From contig JARFXO010000002.1 in NCBI GenBank assembly GCA_029194665.1, forward strand, positions 736,001-800,000: a DNA stretch of 64,000 nucleotides. The letters run 5' to 3'. Numbering within the stretch: position 1 is the first letter of the stretch; every line of letters begins with the position of its first letter. This document shows, in pieces, positions 19,112 through 27,466 of the stretch. The notes under the pieces were generated by a model. It worked only from the letters and a program-made list of their open reading frames with translations. It did not search any database and had not been told where the DNA came from. The DNA comes from Nitrospira sp. (GTDB lineage Bacteria; Nitrospirota; Nitrospiria; Nitrospirales; Nitrospiraceae). The position numbers were made by a program, and so were the translations under genes.

Positions 19112-21646
19112 TTACAGCGAACCAGTCGACACGGTCGAAGACTCGGTATCCGAAACGCATGCGTGGAACATCGGGACTATCTCCTTGAGTCGTTCAAGCA
19201 GCACGCTCGTTTCGTCGCGATAACTTGCGGCCTCTAATGCAGATAGCCTTTCTCGAAACTCTTCGAAGTCGAGTTGCCTTATCGTCCGAATCTGTAAGAT
19301 TTTCTCCAGGGATGATTGCACGGCAATCTCTCCCTCCCCGACTAATTCCTCATAAAGTTTTTCCCCAGGACGGAGACCGACGAATCGAATAGGAATATCC
19401 TTACCTGGAATGAGTCCTGACAACCGAATCAGACTCCTGGCGATATCAAGAACTTTGATTTGCTCCCCCATATCTAGAACATAAATGTTACCTTGTTCGC
19501 CAATAGTTGCTGCCTGAAGCACCAACTGAACCGCTTCGGGGATAAGCATGAAATATCGTCGGATCTCCTGGTGTGTAACTGTTACGGGCCCACCAGCCCT
19601 GATTTGCTCCTGAAAGCGCAGCAACACACTGCCGCTGCTGCCAAGAACATTGCCAAACCGTACTAGAAGGAAACGAGTCCGACTAGTCCTCGCAATATCT
19701 TGAATGATGAGTTCAGCCACTCGCTTGGTAGCTCCCATCACGCTCGAAGGGTTGACCGCCTTGTCAGTCGAAATATGGACGAACTGTTCGACTCCGTAGA
19801 GACTCGCGGCTTCAGCGGTCACACGCGTGCCGATGCAGTTGTTCTTCACAGCCTCCAGAGGATTCAGCTCAACGAGAGGAACGTGCTTGTGCGCTGCCGC
19901 ATGGAACAAGATCTGAGGTTTATACTGCTCCAGCACGGCATAGAGCCTCTTGGCGTCAGTGACATCCCCAATCAATGGGACAATAGTCAACGAAAGTCTC
20001 CGATCATCTAATTCTTTATGAATAGTGTATAGACTGTTCTCATGACGCTCATAGAGCAATAGCAATTTGGGTTCGAATAAGGTAATTTGCCGAGCCAACT
20101 CCGAACCGATCGACCCGCCTGCACCAGTAATCAAGACACACTTACCTCTAACCATCTGTCTCGTAGCTTCATTGTCTAGGTCAATAGGTGCACGTGCCAA
20201 AAGATCCGGAATCGAAATATTGCGTATTTGACTGACCGTACTTTGGTCTGCGAGGATTTCCTCTTTGGCAGGCAAAGTCTTGATCGAAACATTATACGGC
20301 TCCAATTTGATAACGAGGTCTCGAAGAAACCCAGGAGTGACATTCGGTACCGCAACCACAACTACTTCAGGCTTAAGTCCTTCTACAAGTTTTGGGAGGT
20401 CTTGCACTATCCCCAAGACTCGGACTCCATGGATGCGTTGATTAAGAAGCCCGACGTTATCATCGACGAATCCGATCGGCTGACAATTAAATACTGCACG
20501 AGTTTTCATTTCCCGAACCACTCGTTCTCCTGAGTCTCCAGCGCCGATGACCAAAACCTTGCGCTTTTTCTGAAATACTGACTTATCACGAAGGACCCTG
20601 GAGGACAATCTTATCCCGGCAAGAAACCCGATGAGTAACATAGCGTCTATGGCAACTATAGAACGTGGGTAGCCATAGATCTCCATCCCCCAATGGACCC
20701 AACCATAAAATATGACAGTACTTGTCAGGACCCCCCCTATAATGTTTTGAAGATCCCAAATGCTCGTATACCTCCACAAACCTTCGTTCAGGCCAAACAA
20801 GGCAAACGCCACGACTCTAATGGCAACCAACGAAAGTACTGTTTGCTCGAAGATGTGGATTTCACCTTCGGGGATGCTGCCATCATATCGCAGGACAAAT
20901 GCAAAGTAGTTTGCCAGAATTATTAACACTACATCAAGAACGACGATAATTGACTTCCGCCACCTCAGAATAAGGGTCGATAGGCTCGCCCAAGGAGAGG
21001 ATAGGGGGGAGTCGACGGTTGCTTTTAGTTCAGGAAGCGTGAAGAGCACAACCGGAAGCCTAGAAATATGAACCAACGTTTGCATTATAATCGCGAGATC
21101 GAGCCGCAAAGACATATGGCGAATATATAACCTCGCCAACCGAAGCTTTTCGGGAAGAACTTTGAGCTGATACTCTTCTTCAGGATTAGCGGAATAGGCG
21201 AGGAGCGCCGCCTCATCAATGTACCTCAACGAGGCCAGATCTGTAATCCCTGGACGAACCGTGAGCACCTCCGAAAACTCAGCACGTAGTCGTTCAACAT
21301 AGCTTGGAACTTCCGGTCTTGGACCGACAAGGCTCATATCACCCACAAGAACATTTACCAGTTGAGGCAACTCATCGAGCTTGAATTTCCGTAGAAGCCG
21401 ACCGATTCTCGTTATGCGAGGATCTTGTCCCACCGTGAGAGGCAAGCGGATACCAGGAGCATCCACAACCATGGTTCGAAATTTTAGTATCGAGAAGGGA
21501 CGAAATCCCTGACCCACGCGAACCTGGCGAAAAATCACCGGGCCATGCGAGCTCAGTTTGATCAAAGCAGAGATGATTGCTAGCAACGGAGCCGTGAGAG
21601 CCAACCCTAACGCGGCTAGGCAGACATCAAGCGTGCGTTTCATCAC
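19112..21646 (-). CDS. Fused initiating sugar-phosphate transferase + CapD/WbpM-like nucleotide-sugar 4,6-dehydratase
   Basis: An 844-residue two-enzyme protein. Residues 1-200 are a bacterial sugar transferase (small monotopic phosphoglycosyltransferase): N-terminal membrane hairpin (10-30), KFRTM at 55-59, catalytic Asp91-Glu92 in KLDELPQLVNVLVGDMSLVG and GPRPE after it. Residues 230-350 form several membrane helices. A first Rossmann motif VLVIGAGDSGERV is at 364-376, then the dehydratase domain: TGAGGSIGSE at 507-516 and HISTDKAVNPSSVMGATKR at 624-642 with the S-M-K catalytic set. The enzyme would both make a UDP-4-keto-6-deoxy-HexNAc and load the first sugar phosphate on undecaprenyl phosphate. 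These activities are usually on separate genes. The start overlaps the aminotransferase stop by four bases (ATGA). Confidence 0.9.
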   Translation of the reverse strand: MMKRTLDVCLAALGLALTAPLLAIISALIKLSSHGPVIFRQVRVGQGFRPFSILKFRTMVVDAPGIRLPLTVGQDPRITRIGRLLRKFKLDELPQLVNVLVGDMSLVGPRPEVPSYVERLRAEFSEVLTVRPGITDLASLRYIDEAALLAYSANPEEEYQLKVLPEKLRLARLYIRHMSLRLDLAIIMQTLVHISRLPVVLFTLPELKATVDSPLSSPWASLSTLILRWRKSIIVVLDVVLIILANYFAFVLRYDGSIPEGEIHIFEQTVLSLVAIRVVAFALFGLNEGLWRYTSIWDLQNIIGGVLTSTVIFYGWVHWGMEIYGYPRSIVAIDAMLLIGFLAGIRLSSRVLRDKSVFQKKRKVLVIGAGDSGERVVREMKTRAVFNCQPIGFVDDNVGLLNQRIHGVRVLGIVQDLPKLVEGLKPEVVVVAVPNVTPGFLRDLVIKLEPYNVSIKTLPAKEEILADQSTVSQIRNISIPDLLARAPIDLDNEATRQMVRGKCVLITGAGGSIGSELARQITLFEPKLLLLYERHENSLYTIHKELDDRRLSLTIVPLIGDVTDAKRLYAVLEQYKPQILFHAAAHKHVPLVELNPLEAVKNNCIGTRVTAEAASLYGVEQFVHISTDKAVNPSSVMGATKRVAELIIQDIARTSRTRFLLVRFGNVLGSSGSVLLRFQEQIRAGGPVTVTHQEIRRYFMLIPEAVQLVLQAATIGEQGNIYVLDMGEQIKVLDIARSLIRLSGLIPGKDIPIRFVGLRPGEKLYEELVGEGEIAVQSSLEKILQIRTIRQLDFEEFRERLSALEAASYRDETSVLLERLKEIVPMFHACVSDTESSTVSTGSL

Positions 21647-22800
21647 CGTCGGTTCCTCCTGACAAGGTCCCGAACAGTTTCAATGACACGATTGATCTCA
21701 TCCTCCGTCATCTTGGAGTACAACGGCAATGAAACGATTCGTTGGAACACCATACTCGCAACGGGGAAATCTTCAGGTCGGTAGCCTCCCCTGTCCCGAT
21801 GATACGGATGTAGGTGGAGAGGGATGAAGTGTACACTGCATCCGACGCCGGCTTGCTGCAGTTGGCTGATGAATTCATCGCGACCGATCCGCAAACGATC
21901 CAAATTCAATTGAATGACATACAGATGCCATGCGTGCTGAACATGAGAAGCAGTTGGAGGGCACAGGACCTCAGGAAGATCTTGGAAACCTTCCTGATAC
22001 AAAGCTGCGTACCGTTCACGCCCTTTCCAAAATCGTTCGCACTTCTTCATTTGCGCCAAACCAAGCGCCGCAGCAATATCGGTCAGGTTGTACTTAAAAC
22101 CGGGCGAGAGGATTTCGTAGTACCACGAACCTTGCGCAGAGTAGCGATTCCAAGCATCCCGGCTGAGACCGTGCAAACTCATCATCCTCATACGAGCAGC
22201 CCACTCGGCGTTATTAGTGGTAACCATACCGCCTTCGCCGGTGGTGATATTCTTGGTCGCGTAGAACGAAAAACAAGTGGCATCAGAGATTCCGCCGATC
22301 ATTTTGCCGTGGTATCGCGCGGGTAAGGCATGCGCCGCGTCTTCGATCACGCGAAGGCCATGCTCCTTTGCGATCATCTGAATGGGTCGTAGGTCGCACG
22401 GATGCCCGGCAAAGTGGACGGGTATGATCGCTCTCGTTTTGTCGGTGATGGCTTGTTGGAGACGATTCGTATTCAGATTCAGTGTGTCTTGCACGCAATC
22501 GATCAGAACTGGTCGTGCCTTGAAATATGTGACGACCTCCGCCGTCGCGGCAAAGGTCATCGTCGGAACCAGTACTTCATCCCCTTCACTCACACCGGCC
22601 GCTTCAAGGGCAAGATGGAGGGCGGCCGTACAGGAATTAACCGCGACTGCGTGTTCGGCCCCAACCATTGCGGCAAATTCACGCTCAAATTCCCTCACCT
22701 TGGGACCCGTTGTCAACCAACCAGAGCGGAGAACCTCCAGCACTTCTGACACCTCTTCCTCCCCAACATCAGACCTATGAAAAGGCAAAAAGTCTTTCAT
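21643..22800 (-). CDS. DegT/DnrJ/EryC1/StrS family PLP-dependent sugar aminotransferase
   Basis: 385 residues from ATG 22800 (MKDFLPFHRSDVGEEEV), preceded by GGGGAG ten bases upstream; an upstream in-frame extension is unlikely. Signature regions: VNSCTAALHLALEAAGVSEG near 55, VIEDAAHALPARYHG near 160, and SFYATKNITTGEGGM with the PLP Lys at 183. Such enzymes transaminate keto-sugar nucleotides, typically C4 of a UDP-4-keto-6-deoxy-HexNAc. That is the product expected from the dehydratase encoded immediately downstream, which it overlaps by four bases. Cytoplasmic. Confidence 0.92.
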   Translation of the reverse strand: MKDFLPFHRSDVGEEEVSEVLEVLRSGWLTTGPKVREFEREFAAMVGAEHAVAVNSCTAALHLALEAAGVSEGDEVLVPTMTFAATAEVVTYFKARPVLIDCVQDTLNLNTNRLQQAITDKTRAIIPVHFAGHPCDLRPIQMIAKEHGLRVIEDAAHALPARYHGKMIGGISDATCFSFYATKNITTGEGGMVTTNNAEWAARMRMMSLHGLSRDAWNRYSAQGSWYYEILSPGFKYNLTDIAAALGLAQMKKCERFWKGRERYAALYQEGFQDLPEVLCPPTASHVQHAWHLYVIQLNLDRLRIGRDEFISQLQQAGVGCSVHFIPLHLHPYHRDRGGYRPEDFPVASMVFQRIVSLPLYSKMTEDEINRVIETVRDLVRRNRR

Positions 22801-23145
22801 GCACAGATCTCCCCTTTGGCTAACGAACATCTCCCTATCAGGGGTACACTTTCCCATAACTCCGGAAAAGCACAACTCATCTTTGGAGGGGGTTGAGGCT
22901 ATGGTTGCTGAAAAAATACCTCAGAAATCAAATGGATCTTAATCCTACAACATTCAATAGATCCAAGGCTATTAAAGAATAATTAGAATTTTATAATTGT
23001 TTCCAGTAGCGTCCGGTTAATACAGGCCCCATGAGCTGGAGAGCCAAATCTGGAGCGGGATTTGATGCGATGAAAGGTGGTGTCGATTTGAACGGTATGG
23101 GCCGGTTCGGGCAGTCTTTTGGGTTTTATGCCGGAGACAGCCGTC
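22801..23145. other. Upstream region of the aminotransferase gene and IS boundary
   Basis: AT-rich around 22910-23010, likely containing the promoter of the minus-strand aminotransferase operon. From about 23010 the sequence (TCCGGTTAATACAGGCCCC) appears to be the left flank or end of the IS4-type fragment that follows. No gene supported. Confidence 0.4.
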
Positions 23146-23470
23146 ATGAACACTGGCAAGACGTTGTTCGCCCAGCTGATGGACTTCCTGCCCTGGACGA
23201 CCTTCACGCGCCTCGTCAATCGCTACGGGGGCGACCGTTACGTCAAGTCGCTGACCTGTGCCGAACAATTCCGCGTCATGGCCTTTGCGCAACTGACGTA
23301 CCGTGAGAGTCTGCGCGATATCGAGGTCTGCCTCGCCGCGCAGTCGGCCAAGCTCTACCACATGGGATTCCGGCAGGAGATCAAGCGATCCACGCTGGCC
23401 GATGCCAACGAGCTGCGGGACTGGCGGATCTCCGCCGAGTTTGCGCAGCGTCTGATTGCACAGGCTCGAA
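23146..23470 (+). pseudogene. IS4-family (DUF4372-type) transposase, N-terminal fragment
   Basis: From ATG 23146 the frame reads MNTGKTLFAQLMDFLPWTTF, TCAEQFRVMAFAQLTYRESL and YHMGF ... STLADANELRDWRI, the stereotyped N-terminus of IS4-family transposases carrying DUF4372. Homology stops near RLIAQARTRA; the DDE catalytic domain is absent. The next bases are the end of an IS256-like copy, so the gene was cut by that insertion or by recombination. Confidence 0.85.
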
Positions 23471-23475
23471 CGCGG

Positions 23476-23640
23476 GCTTGTAAGATCAACTGTGTAATTG
23501 GTTATCATCACGGGGTTATTTTATGAAGGAGGACTGATGACCAAGCCCAACACAAAAACCGATGCTTTACTTGATGATTTATTAAAGGACTGTGAGTCTC
23601 CGGAAGCTATTCTGGGGGAACATGGGTTGTTGAAGAAGCC
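23476..23640 (+). pseudogene. Partial IS256-family copy: left end and first ~34 codons
   Basis: GTAAGATCAACTGTGTAATT and the leader that follows match the left end of the full IS256-type element at 23753. GAAGGAGGACTG precedes ATG 23537, which encodes MTKPNTKTDALLDDLLKDC, nearly the same as the intact transposase N-terminus. After GEHGLLK homology switches abruptly to an IS1380-type C-terminus. It is a truncated second copy in the same orientation as the intact one. Confidence 0.85.
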
Positions 23641-23752
23641 ATGGGGCTGGGGCGGCTTCACCACGCAGGACCTGGCGCGCTGCCGGCTCATGGCTCGGAT
23701 GGTGGCGCTGGTGTACAACTGGTGGACGCTGTTCGTGCGGCTCGCTCAGGAG
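23638..23752 (+). pseudogene. IS1380-family transposase, C-terminal fragment
   Basis: Encodes KPWGWGGFTTQDLARCRLMA then RMVALVYNWWTLFVRLA, the conserved C-terminal segment of IS1380-family transposases. It is fused in frame to the IS256 stub before it and cut by the intact IS256 element after it. An IS1380 N-terminal fragment of the same type is at 45253-45535, but the two need not come from one copy. Confidence 0.8.
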
Positions 23753-25071
23753 GGTGTAAGCTTAACTGCGTAACTGGTTATCATGCTTCTTCTATAGAGG
23801 AGGGAGGGTTTGATGACCAAGCAAGACACAAAAACGGATGCGTTGCTGGATGACTTAGTGCAAGGCTGTGAGTCTCCGGAAGAGATTCTTGGCGAACATG
23901 GATTCCTGAAAGGCCTCACGAAACGGTTGGTGGAACGCGCCCTGGCCGCCGAATTGACCACCCATCTTGGGTATGCGCCTCATGCCCGCCTGCCTTCGAA
24001 ATCAGAAAATGCTCGGAATGGCAGTAGTCCGAAGACGGTACAGCCCGAGCAAGGCCCGGTCGACGTGGCGGTGCCGCGAGATCGGGCTGGCACGTTTGAA
24101 CCGACCGTGGTCAAGAAACGGCAGCGGCGGCTTGAGAGGTTTGATGACAAAGTGCTGGCCCTCTATGCCCATGGGCTCACCACGCGGGAAATGCAAGGCC
24201 ATCTCGAAGAGTTCTATGGGACGGAGGTGTCGCCGACACTTATCTCCACCATTACCGATGCGGTCTTAGAGGATGTGCGCCTCTGGCAGAGTCGTCCACT
24301 GGAAACGGTCTATCCGATTCTCTATTTCGATTGTCTCTTTGTGAAATCGCGGCATGACGGAGCCGTCAAAACCAAAGCGGTCTATGTGGCGCTGGGCGTC
24401 ACCTTAGCTGGGGAAAAAGAACTCTTAGGCCGCTGGGTCAGTGAGACCGAAGGTGCCAAATTCTGGTTAGCGGTCTTTACGGATCTCCAGCACCGAGGGG
24501 GCAAAGATTGTTTCGTGGCCTGGGTTGATGGGCTGACGGGTTTACCCGACGCCTTGGAGACGATCTTTCCGCGAACCCAGGTGCAGCTCTGCATTGTGCA
24601 TAAGGTCCGACAATCCTTGCGGTATGTGGTGTGGCGGGAGCGGCGGGCCGTGGCCCGGGATCTGCGAGCCATTTATGGAGCGCCGACGGTCAGGGAAGCC
24701 GAAGCGGCCTTGGAGCGCTTGGCCCTGACGTGGGATGCGCACTATCCAACGATCAGCACCAGTTGGCGGCGGGACTGGACGCGGCTCACGGTCTTCTTTG
24801 ACTATCCCCCTGCCATTCGCAAAGCCCTGTACACCACGAATGCCATTGAATCACTGAATTATTCGTTGCGGAAAATGTTAAAAAAGCGCGGTGCGTTTCC
24901 CACGGATGAAGCGATCCTCAAAGTCCTCTATCTGGGCCTGCAGCGCATCGCCAAGAAATGGACCGCCCCGATTCCGGAGTGGAAACGGGCGCTCAATCCA
25001 TTTGCCATGATCTTAGGAGACCGCGTGCCCACCAGTAATTAATCACAATCAGTTACACAGAAAACTTGACA
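23753..25071 (+). mobile_element. IS256-family insertion sequence, apparently complete
   Basis: Left end GTGTAAGCTTAACTGCGTAA and right end (complement) GTGTCAAGTTTTCTGTGTAA form imperfect terminal inverted repeats around a full transposase gene. The nine flanking bases (GCTCAGGAG left, CGCCCGCGG right) are not a direct repeat. The left flank is IS1380 debris and the right flank IS3 debris. It probably arrived by recombination with the neighbouring truncated copy, or its flanks were rearranged later. Confidence 0.8.
23813..25042 (+). CDS. IS256-family transposase (mutator type)
   Basis: 409 residues, family length, start ATG 23813 with GAGGAGGGAGG upstream. IS256 hallmarks: TTREMQGHLEEFYGTEVSPT near residue 130, catalytic Asp in ILYFDCLFVKSRHDG near 172, WVDGLTGLPDALETIFP near 235 with VQLCIVHKVRQSLRYV (C/H motif), and TNAIESLNYSLRKMLKKRG near 345 with the catalytic Glu. 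No frameshift seen, so it may be active. Confidence 0.95.
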   Translation: MTKQDTKTDALLDDLVQGCESPEEILGEHGFLKGLTKRLVERALAAELTTHLGYAPHARLPSKSENARNGSSPKTVQPEQGPVDVAVPRDRAGTFEPTVVKKRQRRLERFDDKVLALYAHGLTTREMQGHLEEFYGTEVSPTLISTITDAVLEDVRLWQSRPLETVYPILYFDCLFVKSRHDGAVKTKAVYVALGVTLAGEKELLGRWVSETEGAKFWLAVFTDLQHRGGKDCFVAWVDGLTGLPDALETIFPRTQVQLCIVHKVRQSLRYVVWRERRAVARDLRAIYGAPTVREAEAALERLALTWDAHYPTISTSWRRDWTRLTVFFDYPPAIRKALYTTNAIESLNYSLRKMLKKRGAFPTDEAILKVLYLGLQRIAKKWTAPIPEWKRALNPFAMILGDRVPTSN

Positions 25072-25345
25072 CGCCCGCGGCTGTGGCGGAGCCTCAAATA
25101 TGAAAAGGTCTATCTCCACGCCTACGAGACGGTCCGCGATGCTCAGCAGGGGATAGCGCGGTACCTAACCTTCCACAATCAGCTCAGGCCACATCGCGCG
25201 CTTGACGGACGCACGCCCGATCGCGTGTGTTGTGACAACCAGCCTGCACGGCCCACCGCCGCGTAGGCTCATATTGCCAGACGCCACTTATGATCCAGCA
25301 GAAACTGTCCAACCAAGCAGAGCCACCTCTGTGCGTCTCCAATTC
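25072..25345 (+). pseudogene. IS3-family orfB C-terminal fragment plus element end
   Basis: LWRSLKYEKVYLHAYETV and YLTFHNQLRPHRALDGRTP are the conserved C-terminal end of IS3-type integrase-core transposases. The N-terminal two thirds, with the DDE residues except the last helix region, are missing because the IS256 element abuts at 25071. Downstream non-coding bases match the remnant at 16416-16562. Confidence 0.85.
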
Positions 25346-25371
25346 GGTGCTGCGCTACCCTTAACACATCA

Positions 25372-25398
25372 CGTGAAGGGAATAAATCAGACCTTCCT
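25372..25398. repeat. Solo IS5-type terminal sequence
   Basis: GGGAATAAATCAGACCTTCC is present here with no transposase next to it. The same sequence (one leading base different) ends the IS5-type copy near 41117. A diverged inverted form (GGAAGATGTGATTTATTCTCC) begins the remnant at 48250. It is a footprint of a lost IS5-type element. Confidence 0.7.
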
Positions 25399-25503
25399 TA
25401 CTCAGTAGTCAGGAACTAAGGGAACAGCAACACGAATGAAACCCGCATAAAATAAGGTCAACGGTGATAACGTGTTATGCAACTTACCGTCTTATGAGTA
25501 AGA

Positions 25504-26775
25504 TCAGTCAGCTCGGAGCGCCTTTGGCGCGACGGGTGATTGGCTGTCGCCACCAGTGGTGTATTCATAGGCGCCGATATCAGGGGCACTTCCTTGGGGG
25601 CGAGGAGTGCCGTTGAAATCTATTTTAACTGTCGCGAGAGACAAGCCGGCGTCGATGGCCGGGCTTCGTGCGGTCAGAGCAAAATTCGGCGCTACCGGAA
25701 CCGTGGCTGGCGCATTGACAAACCCAGGAACACCCTCATTCACCATATTGTTCAACTGGCTATAATTGACTCCTTCAGTTGCCCCCGTCGCGCCGAAACA
25801 AGCTATTCCACCCGACCCGCTCGCGTAGCAGAGGTTGTTGCTAATTGTAACGCCTGTCCCACTCATTCCTGTAAAAAATACGCCCTGTCCACTGGTAGGG
25901 CGGCCCGCCTGTTGATTCTCGTATAAGATGTTGTTCTCAATCCGAATGTTGTTAGAATGAGATCCCCACAGCAGAATTCCTGGACCATACGACTGATACG
26001 CTGAGACATTATGGGCAATGATCCAATTCGACGCGCCGGAAAATTCTGGCCCCGGATGGCGCGTTGTGCTGTAGGACGAACTTGATGAACCGTTGTGTTG
26101 AATGCCAACTGCTAAGTTGTCATAAATAATGTTGTTCGTGATGGTGTAGCTATCGCCGTGCATATACATACCGTGCGTTTGATTGCAAACCGTCGTACCT
26201 ATTGAAGTCAACTCACCATTGGCGCATCCAGTAAAATTGCCATTATGACTGATGATATTTCGATCAAACAGGTTATGGTGCCCTCCGATTCCAAGAATAC
26301 CTTGACGATTGTCATGAATCCAATTCCGTCGGATGACGGAGTTGTACATGTTGTAAAATTTGATTCCTTCGTATCCGTTTTTAATCTCGAATCCTTCAAC
26401 GGTTATATAGCCCATCGCAACCGTCTGACCTGATGCGTGTAGAATGGTGATGGTTTTACCAACTGCCTGGTTGACAAAATCAATAACTGGCGATTCACCG
26501 GGATAGTTCAGGAGCTTGATCGGAGCGTTCGCTGTGCCGGATCGTTTGAACCGGATAACCGATTCGTTGTATGTCCCATCCCTCACATAGGTCGTGTCGC
26601 CGGCGGCCATGGTACCCACTGCGTAGGCCACCGTCCGCCACGGCTTGGAGCTTGTGCCAGGATTGCTATTGTTCCCGGTGGTGGCGACATAGTACGTAGC
26701 CGCCTTGCACGCAACGGTTGATAGGAGAGTACAGGCCAGGATATAGGCACCGAGTGCTTGCTTGAGTCGAGGCAT
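25504..26775 (-). CDS. Secreted right-handed parallel beta-helix protein, paralog 1
   Basis: 423 residues from ATG 26775 (MPRLKQALGAYILACTLLST), with GGAG seven bases upstream. Residues 1-25 form a Sec signal peptide (cleavage near CKA-ATYY). ATYYVATTGNNSNPGTSSKP opens a DUF1565-like region. It is followed by repeated short strands with N/D/H-rich turns (HDNRQGILGIGGHHNLFDRN, YTITNNIIYDNLAVGIQHNG, ARIENNILYENQQ-like) characteristic of NosD/pectate-lyase-like beta-helices. The C-terminus has the frequent PDIGAYEY motif. Such proteins include polysaccharide lyases, epimerases and carbohydrate-binding surface proteins; no catalytic set is clear. Paralogs at 27467 and 46525. Confidence 0.85.
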   Translation of the reverse strand: MPRLKQALGAYILACTLLSTVACKAATYYVATTGNNSNPGTSSKPWRTVAYAVGTMAAGDTTYVRDGTYNESVIRFKRSGTANAPIKLLNYPGESPVIDFVNQAVGKTITILHASGQTVAMGYITVEGFEIKNGYEGIKFYNMYNSVIRRNWIHDNRQGILGIGGHHNLFDRNIISHNGNFTGCANGELTSIGTTVCNQTHGMYMHGDSYTITNNIIYDNLAVGIQHNGSSSSSYSTTRHPGPEFSGASNWIIAHNVSAYQSYGPGILLWGSHSNNIRIENNILYENQQAGRPTSGQGVFFTGMSGTGVTISNNLCYASGSGGIACFGATGATEGVNYSQLNNMVNEGVPGFVNAPATVPVAPNFALTARSPAIDAGLSLATVKIDFNGTPRPQGSAPDIGAYEYTTGGDSQSPVAPKALRAD

Positions 26776-27080
26776 GTGGAGTCTCCCCATTAGATATATT
26801 AATATAATACACGTAAATGCTAATCCTCAATACGCTGGGTCCGAGACGATGTCTTGTGCGGTAACCGTTAACGAGGGTCAGCATCATGCAAGCAACATCC
26901 GCAACTATCATACCACGAGTAATTCTCGTAAGTTGGCGAAATATATACAAGAAAGTGCATGATCTTTTTCAAGCTGTTCAAAAGTGTTCATAGACCCTAA
27001 GTGATGCGATCATCTCCCAAAAACTGGATCCACGTGAACGGGAAACCTGTGCCAGCCTGACGGCCTAAAGGTAGGGGGGC
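26776..27080. other. Upstream region of beta-helix paralog 1
   Basis: About 305 bases with an AT-rich stretch just upstream of the start (TTAGATATATTAATATAATA, positions 26791-26810), a plausible promoter. No gene supported. Confidence 0.35.
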
Positions 27081-27345
27081 ATGAAGAAGGGTATGTTTTT
27101 GGAGGAAGCCGATTGCGACGGCCTTATACGATACCTGGGTGCTTATGTTCCGATCCCGGAAGTGACCAGGCGTTACGGATCAGTGAGGCCACCTACTATT
27201 GAGTGTGACGGAAGCAATATGGGTAGATGGTGGTGGAGATGCTGCGGCTTCGACAGCTGGAGGAGTCAAAGCGCCGCAGCCACCGGTAGACATGAGTTCA
27301 ACTCTCGGGCCCCCCACTCGCATCGTGGTCCTCCTGTGCTGAGTG
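27081..27345 (+). pseudogene. Decayed IS3-family orfA remnant
   Basis: Across shifted frames the stretch encodes pieces typical of IS3 orfA: VPIPEVTRRYG, then the bases for ISEATYY-like residues, a RMVVEMLRLRQLEESKRR-like segment and a terminal HR. At least two frameshifts are needed to join them. The same kind of remnant lies at 43641-43945. It separates two tandem beta-helix paralogs. Confidence 0.55.
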
Positions 27346-27466
27346 TTCTTAGAGGATAACACCAGGGCAGGACTCATACCTGTAACTTCAGACTCAAGAC
27401 ACCAGGGGCAGGCATTCCGCATGAGGTCAAGAGCCATCGAGAAATCTGATCGACTGATGGCTGGCC

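Noticed and set aside
27081..27359. 92-residue ORF (MKKGMFLEEADC) as a small gene
   Set aside because: Its bases translate in other frames to IS3 OrfA segments, so the ORF is a by-product of a decayed transposase.
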